NCBI RefSeq assembly: GCF_900111765.1
Contig: NZ_FOIB01000013.1
Location: 62,001-126,000 of the forward strand
Origin: Myxococcus fulvus
Lineage (GTDB): Bacteria > Myxococcota > Myxococcia > Myxococcales > Myxococcaceae
Direction: 5' to 3'
Length of the DNA stretch: 64,000 nucleotides
A program made the position numbers and the translations under genes. The notes under the pieces are model-generated. The model did not search any database. It saw nothing but the letters and a program-made list of their open reading frames with translations, and had not been told where the DNA came from. How positions within the stretch are numbered: the stretch's first letter is position 1; the number at the start of each line of letters is the position of its first letter. Below are positions 53,246-61,351 of this stretch, one piece after another.

Positions 53246-54268
53246 ATGTCGACGTCCGAACTGCCCGTCCTCGAGTTCATCCTCGCGAACTACAAGAACT
53301 TCAACGCGCGGGCGACGCGCGACTCGCTCTTGTCCTACTGGGACCACGTCTCCACGGGTGGCCGGATGTTCTGGAGCGTCGCGGGCGCGATGTCGTCGGC
53401 GCAGCTGGGCATCACCCTGGCGCCCGCCATCCGCTCGGGCCTGATTCACGGCCTGTCCGTCACGGGCGCGAACCTGGAGGAGTCGCTCTTCCGGCTCGTC
53501 GCGCACGCCGCGTACAAGGACTTCCCGGAGTACCGCTACTTCACCAAGCAGGACGACACCAAGATCCTCGAGCAGCGGATGCGCCGGGTGACGGACACGA
53601 GCATCCCGGAGGACGAGGCGTTCCGCGCGGTGGAGAAGTTCATCGTCCCGATGTGGAAGACGGCGACGGAGAAGGGCCAGCGCCGCTTCTGGCACGAGTA
53701 CTTCTACGAGGTCATCCAGATGCTGGACCCCTCGGCGTACGAGGGTGACCCGGAGGCCTGCTGGCTGCTCGAGGCGGCGCGGCGCAAGCTGCCCATCGTG
53801 GTCCCCGGCTACGAGGACTCGACGTTCGGCAACATCTTCGCGTCCTACGTGAAGTCGGGCGAGTGCAGCGCGAGCATCGTCAAGTCCGGCATCGAGTACA
53901 TGGCGGACTTCTATGACCGCTACGAGGAGCTGTCCGCGGGCCAGGGCGTGGGCTTCTTCCAGATTGGCGGCGGCATCGCCGGTGACTTCCCCATCTGCGT
54001 CGTCCCGTCCATCAAGTACGACCTGCAGAAGCCCGTGAAGCCGTGGGCGTACTTCTGCCAGATCAGCGACTCGACGACGTCCTACGGCTCGTACTCGGGC
54101 GCGACGCCCAACGAGAAGATCACCTGGGACAAGCTGACGGAGACGACGCCGATGTTCGTCATCGAGTCGGACGCCACCATCGTCGTCCCGCTGATGCTGC
54201 GCGCGCTGCTGGAGTGCCAGGGCAACCCGAAGGCGGCGGGCGCCCTCATCGCGAAGCACCGCGGCTGA
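53246..54268 (+). CDS. Deoxyhypusine-synthase-like protein
   Basis: 340 residues. The fold of deoxyhypusine synthase (NAD-dependent aminobutyl transfer from spermidine) is recognisable: LSVTGANLEESLFRLVAHAAYKDFPEYRYF, PIVVPGYEDSTFGN, FFQIGGGIAGDFPICVVPSI, and SYSGATPNEKITWDKL with a lysine at the position of the catalytic Lys of the eukaryotic enzyme. Bacteria lack eIF5A, so the bacterial homologues must use another acceptor, for example to make homospermidine, or have other roles. GGAGG five bases upstream supports the ATG at 53246. Two hairpins follow the gene. Confidence 0.88.
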   Translation: MSTSELPVLEFILANYKNFNARATRDSLLSYWDHVSTGGRMFWSVAGAMSSAQLGITLAPAIRSGLIHGLSVTGANLEESLFRLVAHAAYKDFPEYRYFTKQDDTKILEQRMRRVTDTSIPEDEAFRAVEKFIVPMWKTATEKGQRRFWHEYFYEVIQMLDPSAYEGDPEACWLLEAARRKLPIVVPGYEDSTFGNIFASYVKSGECSASIVKSGIEYMADFYDRYEELSAGQGVGFFQIGGGIAGDFPICVVPSIKYDLQKPVKPWAYFCQISDSTTSYGSYSGATPNEKITWDKLTETTPMFVIESDATIVVPLMLRALLECQGNPKAAGALIAKHRG

Positions 54269-54295
54269 GATGTTCGTGGGGATGTGACGGCATGC

Positions 54296-54371
54296 CGGGG
54301 CGGGAGGACTCCCTGCCGCCCCGCGCCGGATGCGTCGTGACGTGGCCGCCTCGTGGAATGCCCCCACGAGG
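54296..54371 (+). terminator. Two consecutive hairpins after the DHS-like gene
   Basis: Hairpin 1 has perfect 8-bp arms 54296-54303 and 54316-54323. Hairpin 2 has perfect 8-bp arms 54349-54356 and 54364-54371 with a 7-nt loop. The second arms extend with weaker complementarity (GGCC..GGCC). They end the DHS-like transcript and isolate it from the hotdog cluster. They occupy part of the 511-bp gap at 54269-54779; the rest holds the repeat block described next. Confidence 0.65.
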
Positions 54372-54554
54372 CCTGGCCGCTCCGGCGCGGATGTGACGCT
54401 CCTCGATGTCCGTCGTGATGCCCGCGCATTCCCATGCGCCGTGGTGGCGCGCCTGGAGATTCGTGGGGGCCCGGTGTCGGCTGTCGGGCACTTGCCGGCG
54501 GGCGAGCCCCGGGCCCGGTGCGGGCACGCGTGAAACACGGACGAGGCGCGTGAT

Positions 54555-54660
54555 GCGGGGTGAGCCGGCGCCCGCATTGTCTGTGATTGTCGCCCTGGAG
54601 GGTGTCTGTGTTTCGAGTTGACGCCAGGGACGGGCGTGGTGATGTATGAGCCGTCCGGTC
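54555..54660 (+). repeat. Duplicated upstream region, copy A
   Basis: The stretch containing TTGACG (54618-54623), a 17-nt spacer and GATGTATGAGCCGTC is repeated with few changes at 55641-55746 before the paralogous gene. The conserved TTGACG and GATGTA spacing suggests a shared promoter; the exact -10 is uncertain. Confidence 0.65.
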
Positions 54661-54779
54661 GCGAATCATTTCGTGCTCATCCAGGGAGACCTCGGGTTTT
54701 CGGCCGGGCGTGATTCATGACCTGCCCCAGTGGCTCGCTCCGCGCTGTCGTCAGGCGTGCACAGGAAGGGACAAGTGCA

Positions 54780-55616
54780 ATGAAGCCTCTGCTTGAACTC
54801 ATTGGAGAGACGGCGCCGTACGTCAGGGCCTTCGACGTGACGGTCAAGGAGGATGGTGCGGTGCTCGGCTGGTTCAAGCCCGAGCAGCAGCGTTACGCCG
54901 AGACGACCTTGCTGAGCGTCTCCGAGGCGCTGCGCTCCATGGCCCTCCACGGTGCCCTGATTGCCGCCGAGGCGAACCCGGTGAAGGCCCGTCACTACTA
55001 CCTGGGCAGCCGCGCCGAGCTCCAGGTGTTCCCGGTCGAGGCCACCGGACTGGAGGCCTTCCAGTGCGAGGGACGCCTGGTGGGAATCGACCACTCGGAC
55101 CTGGGCCCCATCTACCGGGTGAAGGGGAGCTGCCGCACGGACAAGGGCGAGCTTTACGCGGAGCTGGACGGCGCCCTGCTGGTGCTGACGGAGGAGGAGT
55201 TCGTGGGGCTCAAGGGCGCGGATGTGTCGCCACGCCCCAGGTGGACCCCGGGCCAGCCGAGCCCCTATGCGGACCCCTTGCGCCCCATGACGCTGGAGTG
55301 GACGGAGCCTGGGAAGATGCTCCGGGCGTCACTCCCGGGTTTGCCTCGCGAGGACTTCGCCGGTCACTTCGACATCCGTCCGCTCTGTCCCATGTCACTG
55401 ATCGTGGCGAACGCCGCCTCGCTGCTGGGGCGCTTCCCCGGATACGAGCGGTTCTGGATCCGCCACTGCTCCTTCTCCTGCAGGGACGTGGTGGACCCTG
55501 GCCAGGCGCAGCGGCTCATCTGTGTCTCCGACAAGCCTGGACGGTTCGTGGTCACCGTGGAGAGCGACGAGGGCCAGCGGCTGGGCCGTTTCAAGTTCGA
55601 GGCCGTGCCTGCCTGA
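54780..55616 (+). CDS. Double-hotdog-fold protein, copy A
   Basis: 278 residues. Each half resembles a hotdog domain. The N-terminal half (LLELIGETAPYVRAFDVTVKEDGAVLGWFKPEQQR; YYLGSRAELQVFPVEATGLEAFQCEGRL) looks like the acyl-thioester hotdogs. The C-terminal half has LPREDFAGHFDIRPLCPMSLIVANAASLL, which parallels the FFxGHFPGxPxxPGVLxxEA signature of FabA/FabZ dehydratases, keeping the GHF catalytic histidine. A dehydratase or thioesterase role on an acyl substrate is likely. AGGAAGGG precedes the ATG. It is the upstream member of a tandem duplicate. Confidence 0.7.
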   Translation: MKPLLELIGETAPYVRAFDVTVKEDGAVLGWFKPEQQRYAETTLLSVSEALRSMALHGALIAAEANPVKARHYYLGSRAELQVFPVEATGLEAFQCEGRLVGIDHSDLGPIYRVKGSCRTDKGELYAELDGALLVLTEEEFVGLKGADVSPRPRWTPGQPSPYADPLRPMTLEWTEPGKMLRASLPGLPREDFAGHFDIRPLCPMSLIVANAASLLGRFPGYERFWIRHCSFSCRDVVDPGQAQRLICVSDKPGRFVVTVESDEGQRLGRFKFEAVPA

Positions 55617-55640
55617 GCCTGCGTGACGGAGCTGTCGGGT

Positions 55641-55746
55641 GCGGGGTGTGTTCATGCCCGCAGTGCCTGTGATTGCTGCCCTGGAGGGTGTCTCCGTTCG
55701 GGTTGACGCGAGGATCGTGCGTGGTGATGTATGAGCCGTCTCATTC
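55641..55746 (+). repeat. Duplicated upstream region, copy B
   Basis: Counterpart of 54555-54660, with TTGACG at 55703-55708 and the same 17-nt spacing to GATGTATGAGCCGTC. The duplication unit therefore includes promoter and gene. Confidence 0.65.
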
Positions 55747-55770
55747 GTGAAACATGAAAGGACGCGTGCA

Positions 55771-56607
55771 ATGGAAGACCTGCTCGACCTCATCGGAGAG
55801 ACGGCGCCCTATGCAAGGCTCTTCGGTGTGACGTCCAAGGACGACGTGGTGCTCTGTTGGTTCAAGCCCGAGCAGCAGCGCCATGCCGAGACGACCTTGA
55901 TGAGCTGCTCCGAGGGAATGCGCGCCATGGGCGTCATGGGCGCCCTGGTCGGCGCCTCGGCGAATCCGTCGAAGGCGTGTCGTCATTACTACCTGGGGCT
56001 GCAGGCCGACTTCCGGGCGTTCCCGGTCGAGGCCACCGATTCAGAGGTGTTCCAGTGCGTGGGGCGCCTGGAGAAGGTCCGTCGCTCGAAGCTGGGCCCC
56101 ATCTATCAGGTGAGCGGGGCGTGTCTCACGGACCGGGGTGAGCGCTATGCGGAGATGGAGGGGGCCCTGCTGGGGCTGACGGAGGAGGAGTTCGTGAACT
56201 TCAAGGGGCGCGACGCGGCCGCGCCGGCTCCCTGGACTCCGGACATGCCGAGCCCCTATGTCGACCCTGTACGGACCCTGGACGTACAGTGGCTGGAGCC
56301 TGGAAGGAAGCTCCGGACGACGCTGCCTGGCTTTCCTCGCGAGGACTTCGCCGGACATTTCGGCATCCGTCCCTTGTGTCCGGTGTCCATGCTCTCGGCG
56401 AACGCGTGTTCGCTCGTGAGTCACTTCTCCGGATACGAGAAGCATTGGATCAGCCGCTGCACCCTCGTCTGTGAGGACGTGGTGGCGGCCGAGCAGGAGC
56501 AGCGGCTCACCTGTGTCCAGGAGGACGGCGGCAGGTTCTCGGTCCACGTGGAGAGCGGCGAGGGCCGGAGTCTGGCTCAGTTCAAGATCGACGCGATGCG
56601 CGTCTGA
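55771..56607 (+). CDS. Double-hotdog-fold protein, copy B
   Basis: 278 residues, exactly the length of copy A, and clearly homologous over the whole length (DLIGETAPYARLFGV, FKPEQQRHAETTL, YYLGLQADFRAFPVEATDSEVFQC, EDFAGHFGIRPLCPVSML). The GHF histidine is kept. The second Met (55771) is chosen over the first (55747) because it aligns with copy A and AAAGGA precedes it. It ends 15 bp before the lipocalin-like gene, so they are probably one operon. Confidence 0.72.
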   Translation: MEDLLDLIGETAPYARLFGVTSKDDVVLCWFKPEQQRHAETTLMSCSEGMRAMGVMGALVGASANPSKACRHYYLGLQADFRAFPVEATDSEVFQCVGRLEKVRRSKLGPIYQVSGACLTDRGERYAEMEGALLGLTEEEFVNFKGRDAAAPAPWTPDMPSPYVDPVRTLDVQWLEPGRKLRTTLPGFPREDFAGHFGIRPLCPVSMLSANACSLVSHFSGYEKHWISRCTLVCEDVVAAEQEQRLTCVQEDGGRFSVHVESGEGRSLAQFKIDAMRV

Positions 56608-56622
56608 CGCGGAGGTGATGTG

Positions 56623-57081
56623 ATGCTCAAGGATGAACTGGTGGGGACGTGGAAGCTCTTGTCCATGGAGTACGTGCAGCCAGATGGCCGGCGCAATCAC
56701 CCCTTCGGAATCCACCTGCTGGGCTGCTTGATGTACGACGCGCACGGGAACATGTCGGTCCAGCTCATGCGCAAGGACAGGGCCTCCTTCGAGTCCCCGG
56801 ACCCGCTGGCCAGCCAGCCCCAGGAGACGAAGGCGGCGATGGACGGGGCCACCTTCTACTTCGGCACCTACTCCGTCGACGAGGAGACGCGCGTCGTGTC
56901 CCACGCCATCGAGGGGAGCCTCTTCCCGAACTGGCAGGGCGTGGTGCAGCGGCGGCATGCCGTCGTGGAGGCGGAGAAGCTCTCCCTTCGGACCGAGCCC
57001 ATGCCTTTCAAGGGGAGCCACGGGGTGATGGTGCTGACCTGGCGCAGGCTGACCGGCCGGGCGGGCACGCCGGGCCACTGA
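56623..57081 (+). CDS. Lipocalin-like domain protein
   Basis: 152 residues. The lipocalin-like (Lipocalin_5 type) signature is visible: LKDELVGTWKLLSMEYVQPDGRRNHPFGIHLLGCLMYDAHGNMSVQLM, then FYFGTYSVDEETRVVSHAIEGS. These small barrels bind or modify small molecules in biosynthetic clusters. The ATG at 56623 follows GGAGG by seven bases; a GTG one codon upstream is possible. It sits between the hotdog pair and the B12-radical-SAM gene. Confidence 0.82.
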   Translation: MLKDELVGTWKLLSMEYVQPDGRRNHPFGIHLLGCLMYDAHGNMSVQLMRKDRASFESPDPLASQPQETKAAMDGATFYFGTYSVDEETRVVSHAIEGSLFPNWQGVVQRRHAVVEAEKLSLRTEPMPFKGSHGVMVLTWRRLTGRAGTPGH

Positions 57082-57174
57082 GGGCTCGCTCCGACGCTCG
57101 AACCTGAAGCACGTCCACCGCCCCGGGATGGACTACGCTCCGTGGTCTTCGTCGGAAAGGTCGGTGCGTGTCCC

Positions 57175-58893
57175 ATGGGTGGTGGTCGTGTGCTCTCGCC
57201 AGTGCTCCTCGTCGGTGCCGGATTGGGGGAGGCCACGTGCGGCATCCTCTACCTGGCCAGCTACCTGCGACGCGGCGGCATCGAGGCCTTCGTGCGGCTG
57301 TACGACGGCGACGAGACCCAGGCCGAGGTCATCCGCTCGTTCGAGGCCCTGGTGCGTCGCGTGCGCCCCAAGCTGGTGGGCATCAGCCTCAAGTGGTTCC
57401 ACCACGTCGACCGCGCGCTGCTCATCGCCCGGACGCTGCGGAAGATCGACCCGTCCATCCGCGTCGTCGTGGGCGGCAACTCCGCCTCCTACTGGTGGCG
57501 GGAGCTGCACGCGTTCGACTGCATCGACCACGTGGTGCTGGGGGACGGTGAGCGGCCGCTCCTGGCCCTGTGCCAGGGGGAGGACGCTCCGCCCAACTGC
57601 GTGAGGAGGGACCCGGATGGCCGTGCGCGCCGGTTGCCGCTCGAGTACGTGCAGGGCGCCACCAACACCGAGGACGTCTTCTACTCGCACTTCGACGAGA
57701 TGTTCCTGAGCCAGCTCGACCTGAACTCCTTCTCCGGCTGGGTGGCGCCGGGCAAGGGGTGCGGCGAGAACTGCCTGTACTGCGGCGGCGCGCGTGGGAA
57801 CCAGAAGGCCGCCTTCGGTCGGGCGAAGCCCTTCCTTCGCTCCGAGGAGAGCGTCCGGAGGGACCACCAGGAGATCGCCGGCAAGACGTGGCAGATGCGC
57901 TACGACTTCGCGGGGAGCTCGGCGGAGTTCCTGGGCAGCACCTGGGCGGGCGTGGACCTGTCCGGCCACTGCTGCACGTACTTCCTGTGGGGCGTGCCGC
58001 GCCTGGAGCTGGTCGAGGCGCTGTCGAACACCTTCGAGCGCGTCTACATGGTGGTGGACATCGGCTGCTTCTCCGAGAAGCAGCGCCTGGAGCAGATGGG
58101 CCGCGGGCTGCTCAAGCCCTGCGCGAAGGACCGGGAGCTGCTCGAGCTCATCGAGGGCTGCCGCCGCTACAAGAACCTGGGCGTCGAAATCTCCGGCATC
58201 GGCGGGCTGCCGTTCGCCAGCGAGGCCACGCTCGTCGAGGAGCTCGCGCTGGTCAAACGCATCATCGACCAGGACTGCGTGGTGGGCTACCAGCGGCTGG
58301 AGTCGCAGCCCGGAGCGCTCGTCACCGAGCACCCCGCGAGGTTCGACATGGTGAGCGAGGCGCGCACGTTCAACGAGTTCCTCGACTTCTTCGAGCGCCG
58401 TGAGCCGGGCGACGTGTCCGTCCCGATGATTCGCTTCCGCGACGCGAAGCTGGAGGCGGCGGTGCAGCGCACCTCCGAGCAGGTGGATGCGCTGGCGTGG
58501 AAGCACCGGGACGCGCGACGCAACCTGGACGTCAACGGGCGCACGCGGCTGGTCAACACCGCGTCCTCGCCCCGGCGCTTCTCGCTGGGGGACTGGCTGG
58601 GCAGCCACCGGGCTCCGGTGAAGGTCGCGGGTGAGCAGGTGACCGTCCTTCGCTCCGTCGACGGCATCACCTTGAGCTGCGCGCCCACCGTCAGCCCGCG
58701 CAGGTTCTCCGACCCCACGCTGGTCCAGGGCGACGACGGGGCCATCCTGCTGGCGGCCCTCGCCGCGTTCGAGCGCCCCACCACGGTGTCCAGCGCGGTG
58801 TCGCACCTGGGCAGCAAGGCCCGGCTGGACCCACACTCCGCCCGGGAGGTCATCGACCACCTGGTGGAGGGGCGCTTCCTCCAGCCGGGCTGA
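57175..58893 (+). CDS. B12-binding-domain radical SAM enzyme
   Basis: About 572 residues. The N-terminal part (LLVGAGLGEATCGILYLASYLRRGGIEAFV; VGISLKWFHHVDRALLIARTLRKIDPSIRVVVGGNSAS; VVLGDGERPL) has the Rossmann pattern of cobalamin-binding radical SAM proteins, although the His of DxHxxG is not obvious. The radical SAM motif is CGENCLYC (Cys196, Cys200, Cys203), and the C-terminal 80 residues look like a winged helix (AAFERPTTVSSAVSHL). Family members catalyse methylations or C-C bond formation on small molecules. The start is ATG 57175 or an upstream GTG at 57142. It converges with nhaA with 3 bp between. Confidence 0.85.
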   Translation: MGGGRVLSPVLLVGAGLGEATCGILYLASYLRRGGIEAFVRLYDGDETQAEVIRSFEALVRRVRPKLVGISLKWFHHVDRALLIARTLRKIDPSIRVVVGGNSASYWWRELHAFDCIDHVVLGDGERPLLALCQGEDAPPNCVRRDPDGRARRLPLEYVQGATNTEDVFYSHFDEMFLSQLDLNSFSGWVAPGKGCGENCLYCGGARGNQKAAFGRAKPFLRSEESVRRDHQEIAGKTWQMRYDFAGSSAEFLGSTWAGVDLSGHCCTYFLWGVPRLELVEALSNTFERVYMVVDIGCFSEKQRLEQMGRGLLKPCAKDRELLELIEGCRRYKNLGVEISGIGGLPFASEATLVEELALVKRIIDQDCVVGYQRLESQPGALVTEHPARFDMVSEARTFNEFLDFFERREPGDVSVPMIRFRDAKLEAAVQRTSEQVDALAWKHRDARRNLDVNGRTRLVNTASSPRRFSLGDWLGSHRAPVKVAGEQVTVLRSVDGITLSCAPTVSPRRFSDPTLVQGDDGAILLAALAAFERPTTVSSAVSHLGSKARLDPHSAREVIDHLVEGRFLQPG

Positions 58894-58896
58894 GCC

Positions 58897-60306
58897 TCAC
58901 AGCTCGGTGGAGCTCTCCGCCTCGTCCGCGCTCCTCGCCGCGTTGCCCACGGTGACGGGCGGGAGCAGGAGCCGGCCGAGCACCAGCGTGAGAATCGCGG
59001 CGCAGGCGCTCGCGGCGAGGACGCCCAGCTTCGCGCCCGCGAGCAGGCTCGCGTCGGTGAAGGCGAGCTGCGCGATGAACAGCGCCATGGTGAAGCCCAC
59101 GCCCGCGACCAGGCCGAGCACCACGAGGTGGCGCGCGGTGAGGCCCGCGGGCAGCGTGCCGATGCGCAGCCGGAGCGTCGCGCCGATGGCGAGCAGCACG
59201 CCCACGGGCTTGCCGACGACGAGGCCCACGGCGACGGCCGTCGCCACGCTCCAGGCGGAGGCGCCGAGCGTCCCGCCCGACAGCTGGACGCCCGCGTTGG
59301 CGAGCGCGAACACCGGCATGATGCCGAAGGCCACCCAGGGGTGGAGCGACTCGATGAGGCTCTCCGCGGGGGACAGGGCCTCGCGCCGCGCGAGGTCCAC
59401 GTGCCGGAGCACCCGCGAGAGGTCCTCGTGCGAGTGCGCGCCCGTGGACTGTTGCCCGAGCGTCTCCAGCTCCTGGCGCACGTCGACGAGCAGCCCCTGG
59501 GGGCCGAGCCACGCGCGCACGGGCGTCATGAGGCCCACGATGACCCCGGCGATGGTCGGGTGGATGCCCGCGGCGTAGATGCCCGCCCACGCGACGAGCG
59601 CGGGCGCGACGTAGGCCCACTTCGAGCGCACGCCCAGCCGCTGCATCGCGAGCACGCCGACGAAGCCGAGCGCGGCCGTCAGCAGCCCGGCGAGCGAGAC
59701 ACCCGAGGAGTAGAAGAGCGCGATGACGACGATGGCGCCCAGGTCGTCGATGACGGCCAGGGCCAGGAGCAGCACGCGCAGGGCGGGCGGAACGCGCTGG
59801 CCGAGCAGCGTCAGGATGCCGAGCGCGAAGGCGATGTCGGTCGCCATCGGGACGCCCCAGCCGCTCCTCGTCTCGGGGGCGCCCGCGAAGGCGAGGTAGA
59901 GCAGGGCCGGCGCGAGCATCCCACCGAGCGCCGCCGCGACGGGGAGCGCGGCCCGACGCCACTCGGACAGCTCGCCGTGGTGGACCTCGCGGCGGATCTC
60001 CATGCCGACGACGAAGAAGAAGATGACCATCAACCCGTCGTTGACGACCCACTCCAGCGAGCGCTCGAAGCTGAACGCGCCGAGCCGGAAGCCGACGGGC
60101 GTGTGCCAGAGGCGGGTGTAGCTCTCCGCCCACGGGGAGTTGGCCCAGGCGAGCGCGACGGCGGCCGCGACCAGCAGGAGGATTCCGCTCGCGGCCTGGA
60201 TGCGCAGGAAGCGCTCCAGGGGGCGGCTCGCCAGACGCACGAGGCGGAGCAGGGGCTCCCAGGCCTCCGGCGGAGACGTGGGAGGAGGAGGGACAGGGGT
60301 CGACAT
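58897..60306 (-). CDS. nhaA: NhaA Na+/H+ antiporter
   Basis: 469 residues with about twelve membrane segments. Signature elements are present: GMEIRREVHHGELSEWRRAALPVAAALGG, VPMATDIAFALGIL and ALAVIDDLGAIVVIALFYS with the essential Asp pair of the transport site. It exchanges Na+ (and Li+) for protons and helps sodium and pH homeostasis. The N-terminal Pro-rich 20 residues are an extension. The ATG at 60306 directly follows the putative riboswitch leader. Confidence 0.95.
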   Translation of the reverse strand: MSTPVPPPPTSPPEAWEPLLRLVRLASRPLERFLRIQAASGILLLVAAAVALAWANSPWAESYTRLWHTPVGFRLGAFSFERSLEWVVNDGLMVIFFFVVGMEIRREVHHGELSEWRRAALPVAAALGGMLAPALLYLAFAGAPETRSGWGVPMATDIAFALGILTLLGQRVPPALRVLLLALAVIDDLGAIVVIALFYSSGVSLAGLLTAALGFVGVLAMQRLGVRSKWAYVAPALVAWAGIYAAGIHPTIAGVIVGLMTPVRAWLGPQGLLVDVRQELETLGQQSTGAHSHEDLSRVLRHVDLARREALSPAESLIESLHPWVAFGIMPVFALANAGVQLSGGTLGASAWSVATAVAVGLVVGKPVGVLLAIGATLRLRIGTLPAGLTARHLVVLGLVAGVGFTMALFIAQLAFTDASLLAGAKLGVLAASACAAILTLVLGRLLLPPVTVGNAARSADEAESSTEL

Positions 60307-60386
60307 GGCGCATCCTCGCCGGCGGTTCAACCGGCTCGGATGGCGGCCCGACCATCCACTGTCCTGCAGCGGTGTGCTGCACCCTT
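60307..60386 (-). promoter_or_regulatory. Structured nhaA leader, candidate nhaA-I-type (lithium) riboswitch
   Basis: In the minus-strand leader an outer stem GGTGC/GCGCC encloses three hairpins: TGCAGC/GCTGCA, GGATGG/CCATCC and GCCGG/CCGGC around TTGAACC. The 3' strand of the outer stem abuts the ATG, and the Shine-Dalgarno GAGGA lies within the last loop, so folding could control translation. Position and gene match the nhaA-I motif, known as class I Li+ riboswitches. The match to the Rfam consensus was judged from memory and not scored. Confidence 0.6.
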
Positions 60387-60457
60387 GGGTTGTGTGAGGC
60401 CCGGGCACCTTCTCACAGGCGGCATCGAGGGTCGACGAATACCGGCGCGTGGGGGGC

Positions 60458-61186
60458 TCACGCGTTGTCCCGGAAGGGGATGCCCGAGGCGCGGAAGAAG
60501 ACGGCCGTCAGGGCCGCTGGGAGCGCGGCGAGCACGGGGGAAAGCAGGCCATTGGGCCCTCCCTCCATCCTGGCGGGTATCTCCAGGGTGACGAGGAGCA
60601 CGCCCGCGGCGGCGAGCAGCAGCAGCGCCCGGAGGTCCGCGGGGCGCGCTTCCGGGGCGATGACCAGCTTGAGGGCTCGCCAGGCTGTCAGGCCCCCGAC
60701 GAGTGCTGCCATGAACTGGGAAAAGGGGGGGATGAGGGGGCCGTGGAAGGCGAGGCTCATCAGGGTGTGGCCGACCAGGCTCACCACCACGGTGCCCAGG
60801 CTCCCCAGCGTGGTGAGCGCGGCCGAGACGACGAGGACCCATCGCGGCGGTGCCAGGGCGGGAGTGCGCCCGAAGGTGAGGTCCGCGGGTGTCAGGCGTC
60901 GTGCCTCGGGGCCATCGAGCTTGAGCAGCGCCTTCACCGCGAGCGTCCGGCAGGAGCGTCCCTTCCGGTCCCGCACGGTCGTCAGGGTGCCGGAGTGCAG
61001 GAGTTCCCACAGGACAGCGCCCAGCTCGGGGGGGCCGCCTCGGTGGGCCACGTCGCGCAGGCGGGCGCTCAAGGTCTCCACGTCGAGCGTGGTCTCTCCC
61101 TGATGGGCGAGCACGGCCTGCTCGGCGAGGCCTCGCAGCGTCGCCACTTCCATCGCGGTGAGGTCGGACTGCGAGGGTTCGAGCAC
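60458..61186 (-). CDS. Hypothetical membrane protein
   Basis: 242 residues. The first about 110 residues are soluble and helical (AEQAVLAHQGETTLDVETLSARLRDVA). The rest has four hydrophobic segments (VLVVSAALTTLGSLGTVVVSLVG, FMAALVGGLTAWRALKLVI, ALLLLAAAGVLLVTLEI, VLAALPAALTAVFF). No family is recognised. The start is a GTG at 61186; a downstream ATG 11 codons in is possible. Confidence 0.7.
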   Translation of the reverse strand: MLEPSQSDLTAMEVATLRGLAEQAVLAHQGETTLDVETLSARLRDVAHRGGPPELGAVLWELLHSGTLTTVRDRKGRSCRTLAVKALLKLDGPEARRLTPADLTFGRTPALAPPRWVLVVSAALTTLGSLGTVVVSLVGHTLMSLAFHGPLIPPFSQFMAALVGGLTAWRALKLVIAPEARPADLRALLLLAAAGVLLVTLEIPARMEGGPNGLLSPVLAALPAALTAVFFRASGIPFRDNA

Positions 61187-61351
61187 GGCGCGCAGTCTAT
61201 GCCAGACGTGTGTGTTTGAGGTACGGGCCCGCGTGTGAGTCTTCAGGGAGAGGCCCCGCGAGGCCCCGAGGACCGCGGAGTGGGCGCGAGGAGCCGGGCC
61301 GCATGTGCGACCCTGGCGTGCGCGGCTTCAACGGACCTCCATCGCGGCATG

